Shown: one piece after another, positions 17,727-25,050 of the stretch
Layout of the letters: every line of letters starts with the position of its first letter
Position numbering within the stretch: position 1 is the stretch's first letter
Assembly (NCBI GenBank): GCA_020353535.1
Contig: CP070696.1
Coordinates: 3,515,823-3,551,708, forward strand
Reading direction: 5' to 3'
DNA from: Spirochaetaceae bacterium
GTDB taxonomy: Bacteria > Spirochaetota > Spirochaetia > SZUA-6 > DRHE01
DNA: 35,886 nucleotides
Program-made: the position numbers and the translations under genes
The notes under the pieces: generated by a model
Databases searched by the model: none
Told to the model about the DNA's origin: nothing
What the model saw: only the letters and a program-made list of their open reading frames with translations

Positions 17727-18416
17727 CTATCTCCGGCTCTGGCGGGCGACCTGCTCCACCTGTCCGCCGCGGATCCGTATGAGGGTATCGTAGTAGCCGG
17801 CGAAGCCCTTCTCCGAGTGGGTTACCATCACAAGGGTTTTACTATGCTCGCGGCAAAACTCGGTGACCAGATCAAATATCAATACTTCGGTCTCCTCATC
17901 CAGCGAAGCGGAAGGTTCGTCGAGGAGCATCACCTCCGGGTCCATCAACATGACCCGAGCCAGGGCAAGACGCTGTTTCTCCCCGCCTGAAAGCCGGGCT
18001 GCATCGGCAGATAGTTCTTTATCCAAACCGACCCGAGCCATTATGGCCGCAATAGCTTCCGCCGACGGCTGTTCCTTCTCCGCCAGACGGCAACCGATCA
18101 GGAGGTTGTTCTGCACCGAACCGGTAAAAATCACGGGCATCTGGGTGAGCATGGTTACCCGTCGTCTGAGCTGAACCGGATTCATCTCCTCCACAGGTTC
18201 TGCAAAGAACAATACCTGTCCGGAGTCCGGGTTGGTCATTCTGTTCAAGATGCGCAGCAGTGTGGTTTTTCCGCCGCCGCTCGGTCCCACGATGGCCGAC
18301 ACCCTACAGGAATCGATCTGCAGGCTCTCGATGTTCAGCACGTGCTTGAAGCGAACATCCGAGAGCTGGAAAGCGGGTGTGGACGGCGATGCATCCGCGC
18401 CTGATTTATTATTCAT
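17727..18416 (-). CDS. fetA: FetA-type ABC transporter ATP-binding protein
   Basis: A 229-residue ATPase from ATG 18416, chosen because AAGGGGAG lies just upstream; the frame is open 17 codons further but without a good ribosome-binding site. Walker A is GPSGGGKT (44-51), the signature is LSGGE (142-146), Walker B ends LLDEP (164-168), and the switch histidine is in VMVTH (196-200). It pairs with the FetB permease next to it as an ATP-driven exporter. The gene is divergent from the arsC-like gene across about 150 bases holding a strong inverted repeat, so metal or oxyanion stress may control both. Confidence 0.9.
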   Translation of the reverse strand: MNNKSGADASPSTPAFQLSDVRFKHVLNIESLQIDSCRVSAIVGPSGGGKTTLLRILNRMTNPDSGQVLFFAEPVEEMNPVQLRRRVTMLTQMPVIFTGSVQNNLLIGCRLAEKEQPSAEAIAAIMARVGLDKELSADAARLSGGEKQRLALARVMLMDPEVMLLDEPSASLDEETEVLIFDLVTEFCREHSKTLVMVTHSEKGFAGYYDTLIRIRGGQVEQVARQSRR

Positions 18417-18511
18417 GCAGCTCTCCCCTTTTGACCGCATTTTCTCAGAGTCGAACGAGATGCACAAGGGTACCCGCTTCTAATCGAAACCTAATGGTTA
18501 TTCCGGGAGAG

Positions 18512-18536
18512 GATAATTATACTATGTATAGTTATC
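18512..18536. promoter_or_regulatory. Operator-like inverted repeat upstream of arsC
   Basis: GATAATTATAC (18512-18522) and GTATAGTTATC (18526-18536) are 11-base arms with one mismatch and a 3-base TAT spacer. TATACT and TATAGT within it could be -10 boxes for the arsC-like gene, so a bound regulator would block transcription. No regulator gene is adjacent; the TetR-controlled sites at 20398 and 21078 share the 3-base spacer but not the same half-site. Confidence 0.5.
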
Positions 18537-18568
18537 ATTTCCGTCGAACAGGTAGGAGGTGAATCCTA

Positions 18569-18991
18569 GTGCAGCGGGTATTGTTCGTTTGCGTGCACAA
18601 CAGCGCCAGGAGTCAGATGGCCGAGGCTTATCTGAGCACATACGGGGCAAAGCGGTTTGTTGTGGAGAGTGCCGGCCTGGAGCCGGGTACGATCAATTCT
18701 CTGGTAGTCGAGGTCATGAAGGAAGAGGGTATCGATCTGTCCGGCAAGCCTACGAACAGTGTAATGGATTTTTATAATGAAGGCAGGAGCTATGACTACG
18801 TGATTACCGTGTGCAGCAGGGACGCTGCGGAGCGCTGTCCCATATTCCCCGGTTCGGGTAAACGCCTGCACTGGCCCTTCGACGACCCCTCCAAAGTCAA
18901 GGGTTCCCGCGAGCAGAAGCTCGCCGAAGTGCGGCGGATCCGTGATGAGATTCGAGACAAAATAACGTCGTTTATGGATAGCTTCGGCTGA
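18569..18991 (+). CDS. arsC: Arsenate reductase (thioredoxin-coupled, LMW-phosphatase fold)
   Basis: A 140-residue enzyme reducing arsenate to arsenite. The phosphate-binding loop is CVHNSARS starting at Cys8, and the two relay cysteines are Cys82 and Cys90 in VCSRDAAERCP, the three-cysteine arrangement of Staphylococcus-type ArsC. The DP motif lies in WPFDDPSK. GTG 18569 is preceded by AGGAGGT at 8 bases. No ArsB, Acr3 or ArsR is in the window, so a role as a general LMW protein tyrosine phosphatase cannot be fully excluded, but the Cys pair makes arsenate reduction more likely. Its stop is 15 bases from the end of the convergent flavoprotein gene. Confidence 0.88.
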   Translation: MQRVLFVCVHNSARSQMAEAYLSTYGAKRFVVESAGLEPGTINSLVVEVMKEEGIDLSGKPTNSVMDFYNEGRSYDYVITVCSRDAAERCPIFPGSGKRLHWPFDDPSKVKGSREQKLAEVRRIRDEIRDKITSFMDSFG

Positions 18992-19006
18992 CTAGAAAAC
19001 TAGGTA

Positions 19007-20380
19007 TCAGGCTTGCCGTAGAACCTTCTGAAAGGGTAGGACCGTCTGAGCCATGATCAACCCGGGAAAGCGCTTGCGAATCCCGGAAAGCCCTGTAATG
19101 AACCAGCCGAGACGGACAAGAATCCGCCGTCCGACTCTCCTCTGGGGAAAATCGTACAAACCAAGCCGTCTGTACGATTTGTGATCGGCTCGAAACACGA
19201 TGCGCAGGCCGCCCCATATATCGTCGCGGAAAATCTTCATCCCCGCTTTACCGAGAAAGGTTTGAGGCCGGACATAACAGCTGTCAGCAAGCCGAATCAG
19301 CCGGGCTGCCAGAGTGTCGAGGCTCTCCTCGAGCGCACCGGCACAATCTGCCTCGTCCGAGACGAAACCCACCAGGTTGCATTGTTGGATCTCCATCCAG
19401 TCTTCATAGACCTGGCGCAGCTCGGGCAGCTGGCTCAAGGGTCCGCTGACCAGAAAGGCGATCTGTTTGCCCACGAGGGAGAGGGTGTGGCAGTTGAAGA
19501 AGCTTCCATCGAAGAATTGGCGCCACTTCCAGGAAAGCTGCCTGTCTACGACAGCTCCGGCTATTACGATCACGTCGGTGGTTTTCACTTTGCTGTTGTA
19601 GAAGTCTGTGAAGCCGTCCTTTCCCGTGTAGGCGCAGCGGTACTCGAAGCCGCAGCGCAAGCACCCCAGGCAGCTCCCCTTGACGTCCAGGTCGTAAAGA
19701 TTGTAGACGGCTATCTCCCCATCCATGCTGTCAGTGAACCTATTGATCATAGCCTGAAGATGCCTTTGATGGGGCTGAACGTCGGTCAGAACCACGATCT
19801 TCTTGCCCGCGATAGATACGGGGCGTTTCGCGGGCTGCAGGGGCAGGGAGACCGGCCGGTGATTTAGGGGATTGTACATCCGCGCCGCCGCCCGATTGGT
19901 AATGTCGACAAGCTGCTCAGCGAACAGCTCGAGGCGTCCACGCTCGCCCGCTTTCATGAGGTCGTTCATGTTGGCGGAGTAGAACCCGAGGTACTTCATT
20001 CCCAGGTCTTCGCTGATGGCACGGATGTAACCATGGGCCGTTTTGTCATAGAAATTGATCGATGTGGACAATACTGCAGCGTAGCGACTTTGAAATGCGC
20101 CTACGGCGTTCCTCTCCCGTATCAGTTCGATGAAGCGCTTGTACTGGGAACTGACCAGCAGGCTGAAAAGAGGAAAAGCCCAGAGCACACCCTCCGCAGT
20201 GCGGATCTCCTCGATGATCTCTTGGAATCGTTGGGGATCCTTTTCCAAGTCATTGATTTACTGGGCGACATGGTAAACCTTCAGCTCATGTTCGGGATAC
20301 CGCTTCTGGATATAGGCTACGTACTGTATGGTCACATTGATCGGTCCCTTGGGACTTCCATTCAACACGATGATCTTCAT
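19007..20380 (-). pseudogene. NAD(P)H-dependent FMN reductase/flavodoxin-like protein, interrupted by TAA
   Basis: Read through, the gene is 457 codons from ATG 20380. It starts MKIIVLNGSPKGPINVTIQY, a flavodoxin-like FMN-binding loop, but codon 41 is TAA (20258-20260), after which the same frame continues INDLEKDPQRFQEI and LLWAFPLFSLL-like family sequence. The second half (from about residue 190) repeats a flavodoxin-like fold: KKIVVLTDV, then the cysteine-rich CLGCLRCGFEYRC and GFTDFY, as in iron-sulfur flavoproteins and NADPH-dependent FMN reductases. The TAA kills the first FMN loop unless it is suppressed or a sequencing error. It lies behind its own pair of TetR-type operators, downstream of tetR. 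Confidence 0.75.
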
Positions 20381-20397
20381 CTTTTCTTTCTCACCAT

Positions 20398-20427
20398 ATA
20401 ACTTTGTTAATATAACATCGTTATATT
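20398..20427. promoter_or_regulatory. Paired TetR-type operators before the flavoprotein gene
   Basis: Two inverted repeats with half-site AAC and 3-base spacers lie side by side. One is ATAAC-ttt-GTTAA (20398-20410 region, centre 20404). The other is AATATAAC-atc-GTTATATT (20409-20427, perfect 8-base arms, centre 20418). The centres are 14 bases apart, the same as in the pair ahead of tetR. They lie 17-50 bases upstream of the flavoprotein ATG, where a repressor would block transcription. Confidence 0.65.
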
Positions 20428-20441
20428 TTTATGCTTAAACA

Positions 20442-21050
20442 TCACGAATTTCTTGCATGTCGATCCGGTTCTCCGCCACCGGAATAAAAACGCAGGAATA
20501 GCTCCTTGAGCTGTTCCCGGTCCATTCCCTCGGCCAGCTCAAGGCTTCCTGACATGAGCAGAGAGCAGAATCCGTGCAGCATCGTCCAGCCCATCATGGC
20601 GCCGTAGCGCGGGTCGTGCGGGTACATCTCGGCCGCTGCCATCCGTTCTAAGGCGTTTCGAGCCACGTAGTAGGTGTAGTAGAGCACCGGCTGGTCGGTT
20701 TGACCCAGTGGAGTGGTACCGATTGGAGTGTCAAACAGCAGGCGGTAGAGGTTCGGATGTTCCTCGGCGAACTCGATGTACCGCATTCCAAGTTCGCGGA
20801 TGGTCTGCACGGGACCGAGTTTGGGATCGATGGCGCGAATACGGCTATTGAGCTTTTCCGCCGCTCGCAGCTTGATCTTCAGAAGCAGAACTTCCTTGCT
20901 TTCGAAATAGTGGTAGATGGCTGTTGCGGTGACGCCAACGCGGCGGGCCAAATCCCGCATATTCAGGGCTTGGTGCCCTGATTTAACCACGATTTGTTCC
21001 GCTACGCTCAATAATTTTCCCGGGAGCTCTGGATTCGCCAGCCTGGTCAC
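20442..21050 (-). CDS. TetR-family transcriptional repressor
   Basis: A 202-residue regulator. The N-terminal helix-turn-helix is in NMRDLARRVGVTATAIYHYFESKEVLL (about 29-55), the canonical TetR pattern ending in YHYFxSKE. The C-terminal ligand domain (80-190) resembles TetR_C groups such as WHG/TetR_C_13 (HPNLYRLLFDTP). The start is GTG 21050; the ribosome-binding site (GGGAAG) is modest. It probably represses itself and the flavoprotein gene that follows in the same direction, since matching operator pairs sit ahead of both. The inducer is unknown, perhaps a quinone or electrophile given the flavoprotein target. Confidence 0.93.
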   Translation of the reverse strand: MTRLANPELPGKLLSVAEQIVVKSGHQALNMRDLARRVGVTATAIYHYFESKEVLLLKIKLRAAEKLNSRIRAIDPKLGPVQTIRELGMRYIEFAEEHPNLYRLLFDTPIGTTPLGQTDQPVLYYTYYVARNALERMAAAEMYPHDPRYGAMMGWTMLHGFCSLLMSGSLELAEGMDREQLKELFLRFYSGGGEPDRHARNS

Positions 21051-21077
21051 ATTCTTCTTCCCAATATCGTGTATATT

Positions 21078-21117
21078 TTAACAATGTTAAATTAACATAG
21101 TTAAAATATATTGTCAA
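21078..21117 (-). promoter_or_regulatory. tetR promoter with two overlapping operators
   Basis: Two perfect inverted repeats, TTAAC-aat-GTTAA (21078-21090, centre 21084) and TTAAC-ata-GTTAA (21092-21104, centre 21098), lie 14 bases apart. On the minus strand a perfect -35 TTGACA is at 21112-21117, and TAATTT follows 17 bases later within the repeats. A repressor on these sites would cover the -10 region of tetR, consistent with autoregulation. Confidence 0.65.
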
Positions 21118-21138
21118 CACAAAACAAAATAAAAATTA

Positions 21139-21471
21139 CTATTCTCTGATCTGGCGGGCTGCAAAATCCCCGACGATGGGAAAGCGGTAAGGCTCGCCCT
21201 GATAGGCTTTAACCATGCCGATGATCCAAAAGCCGAAAGTAAGGATCCCGCCGGCTGCGGCGAAAATCCAGCCTATTACCGGAATCCGTCCCAGAATTCC
21301 GATGATCACGCTCATGCTTGCGAAAAACACAAGAGACTGCAGGGCATGGAAGCGAACAAATCGGCTCTCCTTCTCCAGAAGAAAAACAACTAATCCGGAA
21401 AGCCAGCCGAACAGGTAGGCGATCAGGGCAGCAACATTTTCGCTGAGGTTCAGCGACGATCTACCATCCAC
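21139..21471 (-). CDS. DUF4870/Tic20-like small membrane protein
   Basis: A 110-residue protein with three predicted membrane helices. The pattern SENVAALIAYLFGWLSGLVVFLLEKESRFVRFHALQSL, then GWIFAAAGGILTFGFWIIGMVKAYQGEPYRFPIVGDFA, fits the DUF4870 family. These proteins have no established function; they are common as small inner-membrane proteins. The start is GTG 21471, with GAGGAGG eight bases upstream. It runs toward tetR in the same direction, separated by about 90 bases that contain the tetR promoter, so it is probably a separate unit. Confidence 0.85.
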   Translation of the reverse strand: MDGRSSLNLSENVAALIAYLFGWLSGLVVFLLEKESRFVRFHALQSLVFFASMSVIIGILGRIPVIGWIFAAAGGILTFGFWIIGMVKAYQGEPYRFPIVGDFAARQIRE

Positions 21472-21795
21472 GACAGTTCCTCCTCACTACCATAACGATC
21501 AACAGAGCAGATCAACCAATCTTCTTTGCTATTGCCGATCTTTATTGAATTGCAGATAGTTGTTTTATCGAAGATTGGATTCTTCTTCCCTGAATTGAAA
21601 ATAGAAAGGGGGAGGTCCAAAGTCAAGGAGATCCGGGGGGCACTGCCGGTGTCCGGTGCTATTACCGGAGTTGGTTTCCTCTGTCGTGATCTTGTAGCGC
21701 TGCCCGAATCCGGACCGCGCCAGCAGACCGCCCGTCTGTACAGCCTGGAGCAAACATGACATACTAGAATCTCCCGAAAGTGACGGAGTATTTGT
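21472..21795. other. Intergenic region upstream of the DAHP synthase gene
   Basis: About 320 bases between divergent genes with no convincing gene. CCAATCTTC (21516-21524) and GAAGATTGG (21570-21578) are perfect inverted arms 45 bases apart. A TAGAAT box at 21765-21770, 25 bases before the start codon, could be the -10 of a promoter. I see no T-box specifier sequence and no tyrosine or tryptophan-rich leader. Confidence 0.35.
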
Positions 21796-22848
21796 GTGAA
21801 GAAGACCAGTGATCTTCGGATACGATTTGTCGATCCCCTGATAAGTCCCCAGGCGCTTAAAGACTCCTACCCCCTGCCCGAGGACTCCGCTGATACGGTG
21901 GTGGAGAGCCGGGAGGCGATTCAGAGAATCCTGGCCAGAAAGGACCATCGGCTGTTGGCGGTGGTGGGTCCCTGCTCGATTCACGACTACAAAGCCGCGA
22001 TCGACTACGCCGAACGGCTCAAGGAGCTGAGGGATCGGGTTGGAGAGCGGATCTACATCCTGATGCGGGTATATTTCGAAAAACCCCGCACCACCATCGG
22101 CTGGCGGGGCCTGATCATCGATCCTCAACTCGACGGCACCTACCACATATCCGAAGGCTTGACTCTGGCGCGACGTCTGTTGATCGAGATTACCGGGATG
22201 GGCCTGCCCGCCGCAACGGAGATGCTCGATCCGATCGTACCCCAGTACGTCGATGACCTGATCAGCTGGGCTGCCATTGGGGCCAGGACGACCGAGAGTC
22301 AAACCCACCGCAACATGGTCAGCGGTCTGTCCATGCCCGTCGGCTTCAAAAACGGTACAGACGGGAATCTGCAGATCGCCATCGACGCCATGGCCTCGGC
22401 ACGGCATCCGCACCACTTCATCGGTATCGATCAGGAAGGAAAAACCAGCGTTCTGGGCACCAACGGAAACACGGACACCCACATCATCCTAAGGGGAAGC
22501 CGCACGGGAAGCAACTACCGCAAGCCGGAAATCGTGTACACCGCGGAGCTGCTCAAAGAGGCGGGATTTCTGCCCGCCATCATGGTGGACTGCAGCCACG
22601 GCAACTCCGACAAGCGTCCCGAGCAGCAGGAAGAAGTCCTGCGGAGTCTGCTGGAATCCCGAAAGAGCGGCTGCCGGGAGGTTATCGGGTTTATGATGGA
22701 GAGCAATCTGCTCGGCGGTCGTCAGGACATACCCCGGGACCTGAGCCAGCTCAAATACGGGATTTCCATCACCGATCCCTGCCTGAGTTGGGAAAAAACC
22801 GAGCAGCTCCTGCTCTACGCGTACGAGCATCACCAGTTGGTAGACTGA
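21796..22848 (+). CDS. aroG: 3-deoxy-D-arabino-heptulosonate-7-phosphate (DAHP) synthase, class I
   Basis: A 350-residue cytosolic enzyme joining phosphoenolpyruvate and erythrose-4-phosphate in the first step of aromatic amino acid synthesis. Motifs of the AroF/G/H type are clear: VVGPCSIHDYKAAIDYA (about 55-71), MRVYFEKPRTTIGWRGL, GFKNGTDGN, LRGS, and the metal-binding VDCSHGNSDK near the C-terminus. Length matches E. coli AroG (350). The start is GTG 21796, with GGAG about eight bases upstream. No other shikimate genes are nearby, so it is a stand-alone gene. Which aromatic amino acid inhibits it cannot be judged by eye. Confidence 0.95.
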   Translation: MKKTSDLRIRFVDPLISPQALKDSYPLPEDSADTVVESREAIQRILARKDHRLLAVVGPCSIHDYKAAIDYAERLKELRDRVGERIYILMRVYFEKPRTTIGWRGLIIDPQLDGTYHISEGLTLARRLLIEITGMGLPAATEMLDPIVPQYVDDLISWAAIGARTTESQTHRNMVSGLSMPVGFKNGTDGNLQIAIDAMASARHPHHFIGIDQEGKTSVLGTNGNTDTHIILRGSRTGSNYRKPEIVYTAELLKEAGFLPAIMVDCSHGNSDKRPEQQEEVLRSLLESRKSGCREVIGFMMESNLLGGRQDIPRDLSQLKYGISITDPCLSWEKTEQLLLYAYEHHQLVD

Positions 22849-22862
22849 TCTCAAGGTAGTGA

Positions 22863-22896
22863 ACCACAAGGTGATCGCCTGTCAGGCGCTGGTGGT
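22863..22896. terminator. Inverted repeat between two convergent genes
   Basis: CGCCTG (22876-22881) pairs with CAGGCG (22883-22888), and outside it ACCAC (22863-22867) with GTGGT (22892-22896). It lies between the ends of the DAHP synthase and GNAT-HDAC genes. There is no T-run, so a bidirectional terminator is only a possibility. Confidence 0.3.
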
Positions 22897-22906
22897 CGGC
22901 ATCGGT

Positions 22907-24649
22907 CTATATACCGTGAAACTCTTTTAGCAGCGCCTTGGAGATTCCCCGAAAGAACGCTGCGGAGCCCCGACGCAGATTGCGCAGGCTGTAGCCGCCC
23001 TCCTGAACGATCAGCAGCGGACGGTGGAGGGCTGCCAGCCGGTAGCCTACGGTCTGCAGTGCCTTTGTGCTCAGAGCGAAGGAACCGGTCGGATCGCCGG
23101 TCATGGTGTCGTATCCCAGGGCGACGATCAGGAATGCGGGTTTGAACCTGTCGATCACCTCTACGGCCCTGTCCAGGGTATTCAGATACAGCTCATCCCC
23201 CGCATTTTCGGGAAGCGGGAAGTTCCTGTTGCAGCCCCGACCGAATTCCTCGCCGATCTCGTCGGCAAAACCCGAGAAATACGGATAGGCGTAGTTCGGA
23301 TGGCCATGGATCGACAGTGTAAGCACGTCGGAACGGGTCCAGAAGATGTCCTGTGTGCCGTTTCCATGATGGAAATCGATGTCCAGCACCACCACCTTGC
23401 CCTCCCCGGACAACGCTTGAGCGGCAACAGCGGCGTTGTTGAAGTAACAGAATCCTCCGAACACCCGCCGGCCGGCGTGATGGCCCGGCGGGCGGCAGAG
23501 GGCGTAGGCTACCGGTCGTCCTTCCAAAAGCTCCTCAGCGCCACTGAGCGCCACGTCTACCGCAGCGCGGGCGGCCCGATAGGCGTTCTGATCCAATGGC
23601 GTGAAGGTGTCGATGCAGTAGTAGCCAGCCCGAACAGCCAGCTCTTTTGGTTTTTTTTCGGGTCGGCGAACCGGGAAGACGTAGGGATACACGGGGCGGC
23701 TGGGAGCGAGCTTCTCGCAAACGGTTTTAAGGTAGTTCACGAACTCCGGATCGTGCACCTCCCGCAGGAATCTGTCACTGTACGATCGGGGGTGGGTACG
23801 GTCAAACAGCTGTGTCTCGCTGAGAACCTGTTCTAGGATCTCGATTCGGGCCGGCCGTTCGACGTATCCCCGATCCCGAACGTGGTGGATACGGTGTACC
23901 GTGGAGCTTATCAACACCATTCCCCGCTGCAGGCGATCATTTCGCGCTGGCGTCGGCGCTTCGATCCGGTTGTAGCGAGGCTCCCGGAAATGCACGGGAT
24001 CATCCTTGATCGATGCCACCACCATTTCTATATACTCAGGGCTTACGATGTGACCGTACTTGCGCTCCAGGATCAGCCGTACCGCAGCCCGGCATTCCCT
24101 CCTGCCAAGCGGTCGTACTCGACCCAGAGGATCGAAGAGCAGATATGGGGCGGGGGCATCGCCGATGGGGGTCTCATAAGCGGTTCCGACGATGGGACAC
24201 ACCCCATAGTACTCATAGAACTTCAGACGGTTGCGATTTTCCTTGAGCAGTGCCGGATCCTTCACCACAGACGGATCATCGGGCAGGGCTTCCAGGTACA
24301 GGCCGCGGGAACCCAGACGCCGCAGCATGTCCTGGCTGGCCTCGTACAGGGCGCTGCCCAGCCCCCCGCCCTTGATCTCCGGGCGGATGGCGATGAAATC
24401 GAGGAGCGAGCTGTTGATCTCCGGAAAGTGGAGGATCAACGAGAAGCCGGTGATCCTGCGGTCCGCCTTTTGCGAAACGAGCAGGAGCGTGCGATATCCG
24501 TATCTGAAGGGATTGTCGAGCATATCGGGGATCTTGTCGGCGTAGGAGGCGATGGCGGAGAAATTGCTGCGAAAGATCTCCTGAACCTGGCGAATCTTGT
24601 CGGCATCCCGGGCCAGCGCCCCGCTGTACACTCGTCTAATTGAAATCAT
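22907..24649 (-). CDS. Fusion of a GNAT acetyltransferase and a histone-deacetylase-family amidohydrolase
   Basis: A 580-residue two-domain protein. Residues 1-165 are a GNAT fold (FIAIRPEIKGGGLGSALYEA holds the acetyl-CoA loop, and the KFYEYYGV end is typical). Residues 250-580 are an arginase-like HDAC domain: RPPGHHAG (H390, H391), GFCYFNNAAVAA, DIDFHHGNGTQ (D425 and H427 for zinc), GYDTMTGDP (D519 likely the third ligand), EGGYS (Y553). All catalytic residues are present. Bacterial members remove acetyl groups from small amines such as acetylpolyamines. Joining an acetylase to a deacetylase suggests a substrate that is cyclically acetylated. Divergent from the kamA operon, whose products include another GNAT. 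Confidence 0.92.
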   Translation of the reverse strand: MISIRRVYSGALARDADKIRQVQEIFRSNFSAIASYADKIPDMLDNPFRYGYRTLLLVSQKADRRITGFSLILHFPEINSSLLDFIAIRPEIKGGGLGSALYEASQDMLRRLGSRGLYLEALPDDPSVVKDPALLKENRNRLKFYEYYGVCPIVGTAYETPIGDAPAPYLLFDPLGRVRPLGRRECRAAVRLILERKYGHIVSPEYIEMVVASIKDDPVHFREPRYNRIEAPTPARNDRLQRGMVLISSTVHRIHHVRDRGYVERPARIEILEQVLSETQLFDRTHPRSYSDRFLREVHDPEFVNYLKTVCEKLAPSRPVYPYVFPVRRPEKKPKELAVRAGYYCIDTFTPLDQNAYRAARAAVDVALSGAEELLEGRPVAYALCRPPGHHAGRRVFGGFCYFNNAAVAAQALSGEGKVVVLDIDFHHGNGTQDIFWTRSDVLTLSIHGHPNYAYPYFSGFADEIGEEFGRGCNRNFPLPENAGDELYLNTLDRAVEVIDRFKPAFLIVALGYDTMTGDPTGSFALSTKALQTVGYRLAALHRPLLIVQEGGYSLRNLRRGSAAFFRGISKALLKEFHGI

Positions 24650-24705
24650 GGCATGTCGAAAAATAGTTAAAAATTTGTTGATCCGGCCACTTGTAATTTC
24701 CGTAT

Positions 24706-24711
24706 ATTATA
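24706..24711 (-). promoter_or_regulatory. -10-like TATAAT upstream of the GNAT-HDAC gene
   Basis: A perfect TATAAT on the minus strand lies about 57 bases before the start of the GNAT-HDAC gene. No good -35 is seen at 16-18 bases, where the first of three hairpins lies. The surrounding 24650-24720 stretch is AT-rich and could also drive the opposite direction. Confidence 0.4.
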
Positions 24712-24720
24712 CTATTATGA

Positions 24721-24857
24721 TGCCCGCCGAAAATACTTTGCATAAGATTTTCGGCAGGCAGAAGAGATCGCAATCTTCCATATTTGTAGGAATCGAAGAA
24801 TGCGATTTGCGAAGGACATCGCAATCTTCCATATTTACTAATAATGAAGATTGCGAT
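24721..24857. repeat. Three successive 40-base hairpins, the last two nearly identical
   Basis: Hairpin 1 (24721-24760): TGCCCGCCGAAAAT pairs with ATTTTCGGCAGGCA (one wobble), 12-base loop. Hairpin 2 (24767-24806): ATCGCAATCTTC pairs with GAAGAATGCGAT (one mismatch), 16-base loop. Hairpin 3 (24818-24857): ATCGCAATCTTC pairs perfectly with GAAGATTGCGAT, 16-base loop. All three span 40 bases, and loops 2 and 3 both begin CATATTT. They could be dispersed REP-like repeats or regulatory RNA structure in the kamA leader. Confidence 0.7.
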
Positions 24858-24935
24858 ATCATACTCGCTTAAGAATAGTGTGAGGTGCTGGTACAGAGTG
24901 AACGCGGTGCGTTTTGAACTTCCTGCCGGTCTGCC

Positions 24936-25050
24936 CCTCGGTGGTAACTTGTTGTTCGAAGACTTTGAGGGAGAGAAGGCTCCCTCAAACCCTTCAACAA
25001 CAAAGGAGTCCCATAGAAAATGGAGACAGAGCAACGTTGTACCACCGAGG
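24936..25050 (+). promoter_or_regulatory. Nested long stem over the kamA ribosome-binding site
   Basis: Outer arms CCTCGGTGGTA (24936-24946) and TACCACCGAGG (25040-25050, inside kamA codons 7-11) are perfectly complementary. Within, TTGTTGTT-c-GAAG (24949-24961) pairs with CTTCAACAACAA (24992-25003), and TTTGAGGGAG (24964-24973) pairs with CTCCCTCAAA (24980-24989) around loop AGAAGG. The inner stem ends next to AAGGAG, the kamA ribosome-binding site, and the outer stem encloses the start codon. Translational control or a mobile repeat are both possible. Confidence 0.55.

Noticed and set aside
20258..20260. Selenocysteine or pyrrolysine recoding of the flavoprotein stop
   Set aside because: The codon is TAA, which neither UGA nor UAG recoding reads.
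21526..21759. Phe-rich leader peptide or small gene before the DAHP synthase
   Set aside because: Three Phe codons occur in a row, but the frame runs on for 77 codons with no family match or ribosome-binding site and no terminator hairpin of the attenuation type.
24880..25019. Lysine riboswitch ahead of kamA
   Set aside because: A GAGGTGC element is present, but the other conserved L-box segments and junction layout are not found.
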